The notes under the pieces are model-generated. The model made no database searches. It had not been told where the DNA came from and saw only the letters and a list, made by a program, of their open reading frames with translations. DNA of 9,255 nt, taken from assembly GCA_910585565.1 (NCBI GenBank), contig CAJUFC010000059.1:1-9255 (forward strand), given 5' to 3'. A program made the position numbers and the translations under genes. The stretch comes from an uncultured Eggerthellaceae bacterium. Lineage in GTDB: Bacteria > Actinomycetota > Coriobacteriia > Coriobacteriales > Eggerthellaceae. Shown here in pieces: positions 1 to 7,130 of this stretch; within the stretch, counting starts at the first letter, position 1, and every line of letters starts with the position of its first letter.

Positions 1-931
1 CTGCTTCTTTGGCATCGTGCTGGCCATCATCCCGCCGGCCCAGGTGGCCCAAGAGGTGGGCAGCCCGGTCACCTATGTGGTCGTCATCCTCGCCATCATC
101 CTGGTTACCTTCGGCATCTGCTTTGCCGTGTACCAGACATCCAAGAGGCACAACTGGGTGGACGAGAACAACGTGTTCGCGCCGTTCACCTGGCAGCTCG
201 AGGGCCTCAAGAAGCCCCAGCGCGTACTGTCCAACGTGCCCTCTGAAATGATGAGCGAAGGCCAGAACCCCATGGGCATGCCCGTGAAGAAGCTGTGGGA
301 CCCCAACGAGCAGATCGTGCTGCCTGACGAGTACCTGCCTGGCAAGCATCATCCGCTGTCGCCGTCCATCGCGGCAGGCGACGACCCGGCAGCCATGAAC
401 CATCCGGTCAAGACGAACGGCGTGGCCAACACGGCGGTAGCTGTGCCCTTGAGCCAGCCGGTCATCATCTCCAAGAAGGCTGGCATCGGCACCGCAGCGA
501 GCGCAGGCATCAAGCATCCTGACGCCAAGCGTGCGGCCGAGAGCATGGTGCAGGTGCAGATAGCTGCCAATGTCCCGGCTGCCCCGGCGGCCGCCGTGGA
601 AGCGGTCGCGATCCCCACCGACGTCACCGCTGATGCCGCCCGCGCCACCGCTGCCGAGCATGAGGCCCTTGCCAAGGAGAAGCAGGCCGAAGAAGACGTC
701 AAGCGCTATGCCATGGAGGCCAAGGCCTACGAGGCTCAGGTGGAGGCTGATAGCGACCTACTAGCCGCCGAGCGCGAGGTCAAAGAGGCCACGGCGGCAG
801 CGCAGCAGGTGCATCGCGGGCATCCGGCAGGAGCTGGCGTAGGCGATGCGGCTGCAAGCGGCGACGCTGGTGCGGTCGCGCCGCAGCCTGATCGTGGCAA
901 TGCGTCGACCAACGGCAACGCAAGCAAATAG
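1..931 (+). CDS. APC-family amino acid/amine permease, C-terminal part (5' end outside window)
   Basis: The reading frame is open from base 2 to the TAG at 929-931, giving 309 visible residues; the start lies upstream of the window. The internal GTG at 17 sits inside a hydrophobic stretch and is not a credible start. Visible residues 1-45 hold the end of one membrane segment and a complete last one (around VVVILAIILVTFGICFAVYQ), followed by a basic TSKRH stop-transfer region, as at the end of APC-superfamily permeases. About 260 residues of hydrophilic tail follow, which is much longer than usual for the family. The first part is Pro/Gly-rich; about residues 180-215 are Ala/Val/Pro-rich; about residues 209-271 (bases 626-814) are Ala/Glu/Lys/Gln-rich with no Pro and probably form a helix or coiled coil; the end is Gly/Ala/Asn-rich. 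By the positive-inside rule the tail should be cytoplasmic. The substrate cannot be read from this fragment. The next gene is a second permease 67 bp downstream. Confidence 0.75.
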   Translation, partial: CFFGIVLAIIPPAQVAQEVGSPVTYVVVILAIILVTFGICFAVYQTSKRHNWVDENNVFAPFTWQLEGLKKPQRVLSNVPSEMMSEGQNPMGMPVKKLWDPNEQIVLPDEYLPGKHHPLSPSIAAGDDPAAMNHPVKTNGVANTAVAVPLSQPVIISKKAGIGTAASAGIKHPDAKRAAESMVQVQIAANVPAAPAAAVEAVAIPTDVTADAARATAAEHEALAKEKQAEEDVKRYAMEAKAYEAQVEADSDLLAAEREVKEATAAAQQVHRGHPAGAGVGDAAASGDAGAVAPQPDRGNASTNGNASK

Positions 932-943
932 GGTTTCGTGAGG

Positions 944-975
944 CGGGCCGCGCGGCATGCACGCGGCGCGGCCCG
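944..975 (+). other. Intercistronic GC hairpin between the two permease genes
   Basis: A perfect 10-bp inverted repeat, CGGGCCGCGC (944-953) with GCGCGGCCCG (966-975), encloses a 12-nt loop that itself contains the palindrome GCATGC. It starts 13 bp after the stop codon of the first permease. No T-run follows directly; the nearest (992-997) lies 17 nt on, next to the start codon of the following gene. It therefore does not look like a standard intrinsic terminator. An mRNA processing or 3'-end stabilising element, or a partial attenuator, is more likely. The structure is plain in the sequence; the function is inferred. Confidence 0.5.
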
Positions 976-984
976 GGCACGAGT

Positions 985-990
985 GAGGGG
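985..990 (+). promoter_or_regulatory. Ribosome binding site fixing the start of permease 2
   Basis: GAGGGG lies 8 nt before the ATG at 999. The same frame could also begin at the GTG at 990, but that codon overlaps this Shine-Dalgarno site and would have no site of its own. The ATG at 999 is therefore the better start. Confidence 0.65.
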
Positions 991-998
991 TGTTTTTC

Positions 999-2516
999 AT
1001 GAGTGATACGACTACAAAGACAACGACATCGACGTCGGGCGCGACGCACCCAGCCGAAGCGGCTGCAGCGGCTGCGACGACCCACGCTGCAGACCCGGGG
1101 ACAGCGGCTCGTCTGTCCATGCCGGAGAACAACGGCACGACGGTGACAAAGCCCACCGTGGCCACGCGCCAAAAGAGCGGAGACACGTTCAAGGCCACGC
1201 TCACGGTGAAGGACATGGTGGTCTGGGGCCTCATTACCATGGTCCCCATTTCCCCGATGGCCGTCTATGGCGGCGTGTTCGCCGACTCGGGCGGCATGCC
1301 CACCCTGGCTTTCCTCATCGGGTTTGTGGCGGTGCTGTTCTCGGTGTTCTCCTTTGGCATCATGATCCGTCGCTTCCCGTCGTCGGGCTCTATCTTTACG
1401 TATGTGAGCCACGTGTTCGGGAAGATGCCTGGCTTCATCGCTGGCTGGCTGATGCTGTTGCAGTATCTGGTCAGCCCGGCCATGGTGTACCTCATCGCGG
1501 CCATCGCCATCCACAGCATGCTGCCTGACATACCCATTTTGGTCCTGTGCTTCGGCTTCCTCGCCATCGTGGCCATCGTGTCGCTCATCGGCATGAAAAC
1601 GGCCATGGTGGTGAACAAGGTGGCGCTCGTGGCGCAGCTGGTCATCTTGGCGCTGTTCGTCATCTTCGGCATCCTGTTCGTGGTGCAGCATCCCGAGAGC
1701 GCCAACTTCTCGCCGACCAACCTGTTCAACCCGGACAAGTTCGAGCTGGGCGGCACTATGTCGGCCGTTTCGTTGGCAGTCATGTCCTATGTGGGATTTG
1801 GAGCCATCGCGACACTGACCCAGGAAGCGAAAGACCCCCAGCACGGGCCGTCGCGCGCCATGATGGTGATGGCCATCCTGCTGTGCGTGCTGTATGTGCT
1901 GCAGTGCTTCATCGCCACCTCCATCGACCCGTCCGGCGCCGCGTTTGCGGGCAACACCGACAACGCGTTCTATGCTGTGGCCAAGATGGCTGCAGGTCCT
2001 TGGCTCATGGTCGTGTGCGCCGTGGGTGTGGCGCTCGCGCAGGGCGTCTTCACCGCCATTGCCCAGCAAAACTCCATCGCATTCGTCATGTTCACCATGG
2101 CCAAGGGCGGCTGCCTGCCCAAGTTCATGGCGAAGATGGACAAGCGCACCAACTCCCCGCTGAATGCCGTCATCTTCATCATTGCCCTGTCCGTGGTGCT
2201 GACGCTGATCTTCCAGTTCAGCGGCATCGACATGAACACGGTGGTCAAGATTTCGAATTTCGGCGCGCTTTCCACCTACACCCTGCTCAACCTAGCCGTG
2301 ATCGTCTTCTGCTGGTTCCAGCTGAAGGAGCGCTCCGGGGCCAAGGCAGTGCTCATGCACCTGGTATTCCCGGCTTTGGGCGCGCTGGTGTGCTTCGCCA
2401 TCCTGCTCTCGGTGGGCGACGTCGCGCTGATTGTGGGCGTGGCATTCATCCTCATCGGCATCGCGTACTACCTGGTGCTGACGAAGGTGCTGGGGCGCGA
2501 GATCAACCTCGGGTAG
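999..2516 (+). CDS. APC-superfamily amino acid/polyamine permease
   Basis: This 505-residue integral membrane transporter probably imports an amino acid or amine by ion-coupled or exchange transport in the cytoplasmic membrane. About 12 hydrophobic segments can be counted after a hydrophilic N-terminus. The first segment follows TFKATLTVKDMVVWG and has the APC-type helix break VPISPMAVYGG. The stretches SVFSFGIMIRRFPSSGSIFTY and FGKMPGFIAGWLMLLQYL match the TM2-TM3 pattern of APC permeases (R/F-P-x-x-G-S-x-x-T-Y, then G-F-x-A-G-W), and from memory resemble putrescine importer-like (PuuP-type) members most. SYVGFGAIATLTQEAKDPQ matches the conserved TM6 'GF-x-x-x-x-x-x-x-E-A-x-x-P' motif. The first 60 or so residues are Thr/Ala-rich, probably disordered and cytoplasmic. 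It lies between another permease gene and a peptidase gene in one apparent operon. The family is secure; the substrate is not known. Confidence 0.9.
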   Translation: MSDTTTKTTTSTSGATHPAEAAAAAATTHAADPGTAARLSMPENNGTTVTKPTVATRQKSGDTFKATLTVKDMVVWGLITMVPISPMAVYGGVFADSGGMPTLAFLIGFVAVLFSVFSFGIMIRRFPSSGSIFTYVSHVFGKMPGFIAGWLMLLQYLVSPAMVYLIAAIAIHSMLPDIPILVLCFGFLAIVAIVSLIGMKTAMVVNKVALVAQLVILALFVIFGILFVVQHPESANFSPTNLFNPDKFELGGTMSAVSLAVMSYVGFGAIATLTQEAKDPQHGPSRAMMVMAILLCVLYVLQCFIATSIDPSGAAFAGNTDNAFYAVAKMAAGPWLMVVCAVGVALAQGVFTAIAQQNSIAFVMFTMAKGGCLPKFMAKMDKRTNSPLNAVIFIIALSVVLTLIFQFSGIDMNTVVKISNFGALSTYTLLNLAVIVFCWFQLKERSGAKAVLMHLVFPALGALVCFAILLSVGDVALIVGVAFILIGIAYYLVLTKVLGREINLG

Positions 2517-2613
2517 CCCAGCGGGGCAGCAGCATGGAAGGCAGGGGAGGCATGGGGCGCAAGTGAGCGCACGAGGAGGCATGCGAAGGTACCACCTTCT
2601 TCGGACGCGCGGC

Positions 2614-2637
2614 GCGGCGCGTGCAGAAGCGCGCCGC
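2614..2637 (+). other. Intercistronic GC hairpin in the permease 2-S10 gap
   Basis: An 8-bp perfect stem, GCGGCGCG (2614-2621) with CGCGCCGC (2630-2637), has an 8-nt loop. A smaller stem, GAAGGT (2585-2590) with ACCTTC (2594-2599), lies just upstream. There is no T-run after either, so termination is unlikely. The whole gap (2517-2703, 187 bp) is otherwise featureless apart from the S10 ribosome binding site. A GTG at 2563 and an ATG at 2581 are in frame with the S10 gene and are discussed there. Confidence 0.4.
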
Positions 2638-2691
2638 AAAGCGCACCTGAGGAATGAGATACAGAGCGCAAAAAGACAGCGGCAATCGTTT

Positions 2692-2697
2692 AAGGAG
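2692..2697 (+). promoter_or_regulatory. Ribosome binding site of the S10 peptidase gene
   Basis: AAGGAG sits 6 nt before the ATG at 2704, close to ideal spacing. This decides the start against the in-frame upstream codons: GTG 2563 has a purine-rich GGGGAGG 12 nt away, and ATG 2581 has GAGGAGG only 1 nt away. Confidence 0.75.
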
Positions 2698-2703
2698 ACC
2701 ATC

Positions 2704-4191
2704 ATGGCAGAGACGACATCCACATTCACCGTAACGCTCGGCGACCCGGGCAAGGACGAAGCTCCTGAGATACCCATTCCCGAGCCCGCGAGCAAGGACT
2801 ACACCTGGAAGAACGGGCGGCAGTCCATCAAGTACACCACCACCGCAGAGATGCTTGCGCTGCACGAGGACGACGGCACGCTGATCGGGCACATGTTCGC
2901 CCTGTCATACGTGAGCGACGCCCAGGACAAGATCGACCGTCCCGTGACGTTTTGCTGGAACGGCGGCCCGGGCGGTTCGTCTGCCATGGTGAACATCGGC
3001 GGGTTGGGGCCGCGGCGCGTACCCATCAACACGCTCGAGCAACTGCCGTGCCCCACGCAGCCTGAGGACAACCCCTACTCGCTTCTACCCGAGACCGACC
3101 TGGTCTACTTGGACGCCATGGGGACGGGCTACTCGCGCATCGCGAAGGGCTACGACCCCAAGAAGGTGTGGGGCGTGGACGGCGACGCTGATGCGTTCAT
3201 GCGCGGCATCGCCCAATGGCTGACCACGCACGAGCGCTGGAACACGCCGCTGTACCTGTACGGCGAGTCCTACGGCACTATGCGCAACTCGGTGCTCATG
3301 CGCGTGCTGGGCGAGCGCGGCATCGCCGTTACCGGCGTCATCGAGCAGTCCACCATCCTCGACTACGCGCCGACGCTTGCCGGCAACGACCTGTACTACA
3401 TGGGCATGCTGCCGGTGTACGCGGCGACCGCCAACCATTTCGGCAAGGCCGGCAAGGGCGTCGACCAGTTCAAGTGGTTCGACAAGGCATGGCAGTTCGT
3501 CGACGAGAAGTACGGGCGCGCCCTCATCAAGAGCGACACCATCGACCCGAAGGAAGAGTCAGCGCTCGCGCAGGAGATGTCCGAGCTCATCGGCTTGGAT
3601 GCAGACGTCATCCAGAAGAAGCACCTGCGCATCGAGCTGGACACGTTCCGCAAGCTGCTGCTGGCGGACGAGGGCCTGTTCATCGGCCGCTATGACACGC
3701 GCTTCACCGAGGCGGCCTACATGGACGTGCAGGGCGACAACGAGTTCTTCGCCGGCGAGGACCCCTCGGGCGACGCCATCATGACGCCTGACCAGTCGGC
3801 GTGGATGAAGCTCGTCCAGGAGACCGGCTTCAAGGGCTCGCCGATCAACATCCTTTTGTCCTTCAAGGTCAACGCGGACTGGAACTGGACGCATCAGGCG
3901 CCGGGCACCATGGGCAGCCCGGTGTGCCCCAACACCGCGTATGACATGGCAACGGCGCTCAGGCGCAACCCGAAGTGCCGCGTGCTCTTCTTCGGCGGCA
4001 TCCACGATGCAGCAACGCCGTACTGGAACGTGCGCCATGCCGTCTCCAAGATGTTCTTGCCTGACTATCTGAAGGAGCGCATCACCTACAAGGTGCACGA
4101 GAACGGACACATGGCCTATGAGGACCTGCCGACGCTGCAGAAGATGTCCGAGGACCTCAAGGAGTTCTACGGGCTGCGCAACAAAGACTAG
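2704..4191 (+). CDS. Serine carboxypeptidase-like peptidase, family S10, no signal peptide
   Basis: This 495-residue alpha/beta hydrolase-fold protein is predicted to remove C-terminal residues from peptides. S10 hallmarks occur in order: the oxyanion-hole region FCWNGGPGGSS (83-93), then LGPRRV (101-106), VYLDAMGTGYS (134-144), the nucleophile elbow GESYGT (187-192) with Ser189, the acid-residue region GGIHDAATPY (431-440) with Asp435, and HENGHMAYED (465-474) with His469. Length is normal for the family. In the eukaryotic carboxypeptidase Y pattern NGGPGCSS the Cys forms a disulfide and a Glu precedes L-G-P; here both are Gly, as I recall for bacterial members. The N-terminus is acidic and hydrophilic, with no export signal, so the enzyme should be cytosolic, unlike the classic vacuolar or secreted members. 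Upstream in-frame codons would add up to 47 strongly basic residues, but the AAGGAG site favours ATG 2704. The stop codon lies in a tandem repeat. Family confident; exact specificity unknown. Confidence 0.9.
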   Translation: MAETTSTFTVTLGDPGKDEAPEIPIPEPASKDYTWKNGRQSIKYTTTAEMLALHEDDGTLIGHMFALSYVSDAQDKIDRPVTFCWNGGPGGSSAMVNIGGLGPRRVPINTLEQLPCPTQPEDNPYSLLPETDLVYLDAMGTGYSRIAKGYDPKKVWGVDGDADAFMRGIAQWLTTHERWNTPLYLYGESYGTMRNSVLMRVLGERGIAVTGVIEQSTILDYAPTLAGNDLYYMGMLPVYAATANHFGKAGKGVDQFKWFDKAWQFVDEKYGRALIKSDTIDPKEESALAQEMSELIGLDADVIQKKHLRIELDTFRKLLLADEGLFIGRYDTRFTEAAYMDVQGDNEFFAGEDPSGDAIMTPDQSAWMKLVQETGFKGSPINILLSFKVNADWNWTHQAPGTMGSPVCPNTAYDMATALRRNPKCRVLFFGGIHDAATPYWNVRHAVSKMFLPDYLKERITYKVHENGHMAYEDLPTLQKMSEDLKEFYGLRNKD

Positions 4192-4220
4192 CGCAACAAA
4201 GACTAGCGCAGCAAAGATCA
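4176..4220 (+). repeat. 15-bp tandem repeat, three copies, across the S10 stop codon
   Basis: GCGCAACAAAGACTA occurs at 4176-4190 and exactly again at 4191-4205; a third copy, GCGCAGCAAAGATCA (4206-4220), differs at three positions. The unit is a multiple of three, so the frame is kept. Copy 1 encodes the last residues of the S10 protein (R-N-K-D-stop), copy 2 repeats R-N-K-D-stop after the first stop, and copy 3 reads R-S-K-D-Q with the stop lost. It probably arose by replication slippage. It makes up most of the 53-bp gap before the next gene. Confidence 0.85.
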
Positions 4221-4244
4221 AGAACGAGGAAGCAGGGAACCGAA

Positions 4245-5603
4245 ATGCTCACGACAGATCAGCAGAGAATCGTTGACGTCGCCCAAAAGAACGAGGTCAA
4301 CGGCTGGCAGCACATCAAGGTGAAGGGCACGCCATACGAGTGCGGATTCCAGGAGGGCTACCTTTTGGCCGCCGAGTTCAAAGATGCCCTGCGCGTGTAC
4401 AAGTACATGACGCTCGAGACGTTCGGCATGACGTACGAGTGGTTCGCCGAGCAGGCGCTCAAGCTGCATCGCGACATGATCCCCGAGCGGTGGGCCCAAG
4501 AGCTGACCGGCATGGCTGACGGCCTCACTGCCGCTGGCGTGCCCGCCACGCTTGACGACCTGATCGCCTGGAACGACTGGATGGAGATCACCGGCTATTG
4601 GTGGCCTCAAAACGCCGGCAAGATCATGAGCCGTCCGCTCATGAAGACGCACCGCAAGGAGCACTGCTCGGCCATCGCCGCCACAGGCTCGGCCACGGTG
4701 GACGGCAAGCCGTACCTAGGGCACGAGAGCTTCGACGAGTTCTGGAGCGGACAGTACTTCAACGTGTGCAAGCGCGTCGAGCCAGACGAGGGCTATGCCT
4801 TCATCATGCAGGCCTCGGCACCCTGCATGCTGAGCTCGATGACCGACTTCTACGTGACGGAGGCTGGGCTGAACATCACCGAGACCACGCTGGCTGGGTT
4901 CGATCGCTACGACGACGCCGGCATGCCTGAGTGGGTGCGCATCCGTGATGCCGTGCAGTTCGCCAAGACGATCGACGAGTTCGTGGAGCGCCTGGATGCG
5001 GGAAACAACGGCGGATACGCCAACGCGTGGCTGATCGCCGACCACAATACCGGCGAGATCGCCCGCTACGAGCAAGGCCTTGAGTTCACGTCGCTCGAGC
5101 GCACGAAGGATGGCACGTTCTTTGGGTGCAACGCTGTCTTCGACCCGCGCATCCGCAACTTGGAGTGCAAGGACAATGGCTTCAACGACCCGCGCCAGCA
5201 GACAGGTGCGCGCCGCCAGCGGTGGATGGAGCTCATTGACCAGTACTACGGCACAATCGACCTCGAGGTCGTGAAGAAGATGCTGGCCGACACCTACGAC
5301 GTATACCTCGGCTACAACTGCCCGTCCAGCCGCTGCGTGTGCGCCCACTACGACGTGGACCCGCAGTACTACGCCGACGACCCCGATGCGGTGTGGAACA
5401 TCCCGTTCTACCCGGCGGGCTCGTGCGACGCCAAGGCGGCAGGCCCTGACGACGTGAAGAACCTCAAGATGTGGGGCCGCTATGGCCGCGCTGACGGGGT
5501 GGAGTTCAACGCGCAGGACTTCATGGACCAGCACCCGCTGTGGAGGTGGATGGACGGCTATCTGGATGATCGCCCCACCCAGCCTTGGACGCTGTTTGAC
5601 TAG
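4245..5603 (+). CDS. Cys-type Ntn hydrolase, C45 acyltransferase / phospholipase B-like
   Basis: This 452-residue protein starts at ATG 4245, with AGGGA at 4234-4238 as ribosome binding site. Proteins of this fold are made as precursors and cut themselves before a Cys, which becomes the catalytic N-terminus; they hydrolyse or transfer acyl-amide bonds. Seen here: the N-terminal YECGFQEGYL (31-40), matching the 'G-x-x-x-E-x-G-x-Q-x-G' opening of the C45 class; the predicted cleavage and nucleophile site EHCSAIAATGSATVDGKPYLG (Cys141, residues 139-159); EAGLNITETTLAGF (206-219); GGYANAWLIADHNTGEIARYE (256-276), which is close to phospholipase B-like proteins; and GCNAVFDP (294-301) with Asn296 as a probable oxyanion residue. 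Arg323/Arg324 lie where relatives keep an Arg near the substrate pocket. There is no signal peptide or membrane segment, so it is probably cytosolic. Its place between S10 and PepC genes suggests work on N-acylated or otherwise modified amino acids or peptides. Whether it is best filed under C45 or PLB-like is uncertain; the substrate is unknown. Confidence 0.8.
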   Translation: MLTTDQQRIVDVAQKNEVNGWQHIKVKGTPYECGFQEGYLLAAEFKDALRVYKYMTLETFGMTYEWFAEQALKLHRDMIPERWAQELTGMADGLTAAGVPATLDDLIAWNDWMEITGYWWPQNAGKIMSRPLMKTHRKEHCSAIAATGSATVDGKPYLGHESFDEFWSGQYFNVCKRVEPDEGYAFIMQASAPCMLSSMTDFYVTEAGLNITETTLAGFDRYDDAGMPEWVRIRDAVQFAKTIDEFVERLDAGNNGGYANAWLIADHNTGEIARYEQGLEFTSLERTKDGTFFGCNAVFDPRIRNLECKDNGFNDPRQQTGARRQRWMELIDQYYGTIDLEVVKKMLADTYDVYLGYNCPSSRCVCAHYDVDPQYYADDPDAVWNIPFYPAGSCDAKAAGPDDVKNLKMWGRYGRADGVEFNAQDFMDQHPLWRWMDGYLDDRPTQPWTLFD

Positions 5604-5613
5604 ACGCACCGAT

Positions 5614-5651
5614 GCGGGCGCCTCGTTGTCAGAGGGACGCGGGGCGCTCGC
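5614..5651 (+). other. Intercistronic hairpin in the C45-pepC gap
   Basis: A 12-bp stem pairs 5614-5625 (GCGGGCGCCTCG) with 5640-5651 (CGGGGCGCTCGC), with two G-U pairs and a 14-nt loop. It begins 11 nt after the stop codon of the Ntn hydrolase gene. No T-run follows, so it is not a convincing terminator. The rest of the 118-bp gap carries only the pepC ribosome binding site. Confidence 0.45.
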
Positions 5652-5721
5652 CACTACACATACGAAAGCGCGCGACCCCGGAGACTTCGGAATCGAGCAT
5701 GCGAGAACGGAGAGAGACGAA

Positions 5722-7074
5722 ATGAAGCTGTCGAAAGAACAAATCGAGAGAATGTCCGAAGACTATCAGAAGATGTGCTGCCAGCATGTGGCCCAGCGCG
5801 CCGTCACCAAAAACGGCATCCTGGAGTCAGCGGAAAGCGTTGAGGTGCTCAAGCGCATGAGCCCGCCGAACTTCGCGTTCTCCATCGACGTGGACGACCA
5901 GGCCGTCGCGAACCAGAAGATGTCGGGCCGCTGCTGGATGTTCGCGTGTCTCAACGTCTTGCGCTTCCACATCGAGCGCGAGCTCGACCTGCCGAAAGGC
6001 ACCTTCGAGCTGTCGCAGGCCTACCTCGCCTTCTACAGCAAGCTAGAGCGCGCGGCATGGTTCCTCGAGCACATCGTGGACACGGCCGACAAGGCCTTGG
6101 GCGACCGCGAGGTCGATTGGCTCATCTCGGCGCCGATGGCTGACGGCGGCGACTGGGACATGGTGGCAGCCTTAGTGAAGAAGTATGGCGTCGTCCCGCA
6201 TGAGGCGATGGCCGAGACGCACTGCACCAACGATACCGCCGAGCTGAACACGGTGCTCTCGCACCTGTTGCGCCAAGACGCCATCACGCTGCGCCAGATG
6301 GCCAAGGAGGGCAAAGACACCACAGACGCCCAGCTCGCGATGCTCAATGATGTGTATCGCGTCTTGGCTGTATGCTTCGGCGAGCCGCCCAAGACGTTCG
6401 ACTTCACCTATGTGGACGCCAAGGACAACTATCATGCCGACCTCGACATGACGCCGCTGGACTTCCTGAAGAAGTACGTGAAGATCGACCTCGACGATTA
6501 TGTCGGCATCATCAATGTGCCGGGAGACGAGAACCCCTACGGGCGCGTGTATGCCATCCAGGACTCCGACCAGATCCCCGAGCGGCGCAACCTCTATGTC
6601 AACGTGCCGATGGACGAGCTCAAAGGCTACGTCATCGAGTCGCTGAAGGCGGGAGACCCGGTGTGGTTCGGCTCTGACGTGTTGCAGTGGTGCGATCGCA
6701 ACGCCGGCGTGATGGCATCTGACCTGTACGACCTAGAGGGACTGTTCGGCATCACGTTCGACATGGACAAGGCGCAGCGCTTCGCCATGCACGAGAGCCT
6801 GCCTACCCACGCGATGACCATCGCCGGCGTAGACATCAAGAACGGCAAGCCTGACAAGTGGAAGATCGAGAACTCCTGGGGCACCGAGAACCACGGCGAG
6901 AAGACAGGCAACAACGGCTACTTCGTATGCACGGACGAGTGGTTCGACAACTTCGTGTACGAGGTTGCCATCCCCAAGAAGCTGCTCAAGCCCGAGACGC
7001 TGAAGGCGTTCGACACCGAGCCGATCGTGTGGCCGTTCTGGAACACGTTCAACCCAGTCAGCCCTGCTGCCTAA
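5722..7074 (+). CDS. pepC: Aminopeptidase C (bleomycin hydrolase family, C1B cysteine peptidase)
   Basis: This 450-residue cytosolic cysteine aminopeptidase releases N-terminal amino acids from peptides and usually assembles as a hexamer with the active sites inside. The papain-type residues are all present: oxyanion Gln65 and nucleophile Cys71 in NQKMSGRCWMFACLNVLRF (64-82), His363 in PTHAMTIAGVD (361-371) and Asn384 in KWKIENSWG (379-387). The family's linkage between these motifs and its length of about 440-450 residues are matched. ATG 5722 is chosen because GGAGAG lies 7 nt upstream and the protein then begins at the usual position; the frame is open further upstream, but only across the end of the previous gene in another frame. 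The C-terminal arm, which in this family reaches into the active site and makes the enzyme an aminopeptidase, ends in VSPAA. It is last in the operon and is followed by strong terminator hairpins. Its product set complements the S10 carboxypeptidase. Confidence 0.95.
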   Translation: MKLSKEQIERMSEDYQKMCCQHVAQRAVTKNGILESAESVEVLKRMSPPNFAFSIDVDDQAVANQKMSGRCWMFACLNVLRFHIERELDLPKGTFELSQAYLAFYSKLERAAWFLEHIVDTADKALGDREVDWLISAPMADGGDWDMVAALVKKYGVVPHEAMAETHCTNDTAELNTVLSHLLRQDAITLRQMAKEGKDTTDAQLAMLNDVYRVLAVCFGEPPKTFDFTYVDAKDNYHADLDMTPLDFLKKYVKIDLDDYVGIINVPGDENPYGRVYAIQDSDQIPERRNLYVNVPMDELKGYVIESLKAGDPVWFGSDVLQWCDRNAGVMASDLYDLEGLFGITFDMDKAQRFAMHESLPTHAMTIAGVDIKNGKPDKWKIENSWGTENHGEKTGNNGYFVCTDEWFDNFVYEVAIPKKLLKPETLKAFDTEPIVWPFWNTFNPVSPAA

Positions 7075-7098
7075 GCTCTGTGGCTGAGTGCTGCTGTC

Positions 7099-7127
7099 GG
7101 TCTTGGGGCCTGATGTGCCCCAAGACC
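7099..7127 (+). terminator. First of two tandem hairpins after pepC
   Basis: An 11-bp perfect stem, GGTCTTGGGGC (7099-7109) with GCCCCAAGACC (7117-7127), has a 7-nt loop and starts 25 bp after the pepC stop codon. It has no T-run of its own, because the second hairpin follows after 3 nt, so it may act as a 3'-end protecting structure together with that terminator. Confidence 0.6.
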
Positions 7128-7130
7128 ACG

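Noticed and set aside
17..931. Treating the first gene as complete from the GTG at 17
   Set aside because: The frame is open to the window edge and the residues before GTG 17 are hydrophobic and continue the membrane segment, so the gene is truncated by the window.
780..2069. A 429-codon open frame on the minus strand opposite the two permeases
   Set aside because: It runs through parts of two clear permease genes and their gap. Its product is a His/Arg/Asp-rich low-complexity sequence typical of antisense frames in GC-rich genes.
1547..2566. A 339-codon plus-strand frame overlapping permease 2
   Set aside because: It is out of frame with a transporter showing about 12 membrane segments and APC motifs; its own translation is Arg/His-rich with no domain.
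2534..2566. A 10-codon mini-gene (ATG 2534 to TGA 2566) in the permease 2-S10 gap
   Set aside because: It has no good ribosome binding site, is very short, and its Gly/Arg composition reflects the local GC-rich sequence.
5482..5721. Upstream in-frame extension of pepC
   Set aside because: The extension would overlap the end of the Ntn hydrolase gene, has no family similarity, and the ATG at 5722 has a well-placed GGAGAG site and gives the normal family length.
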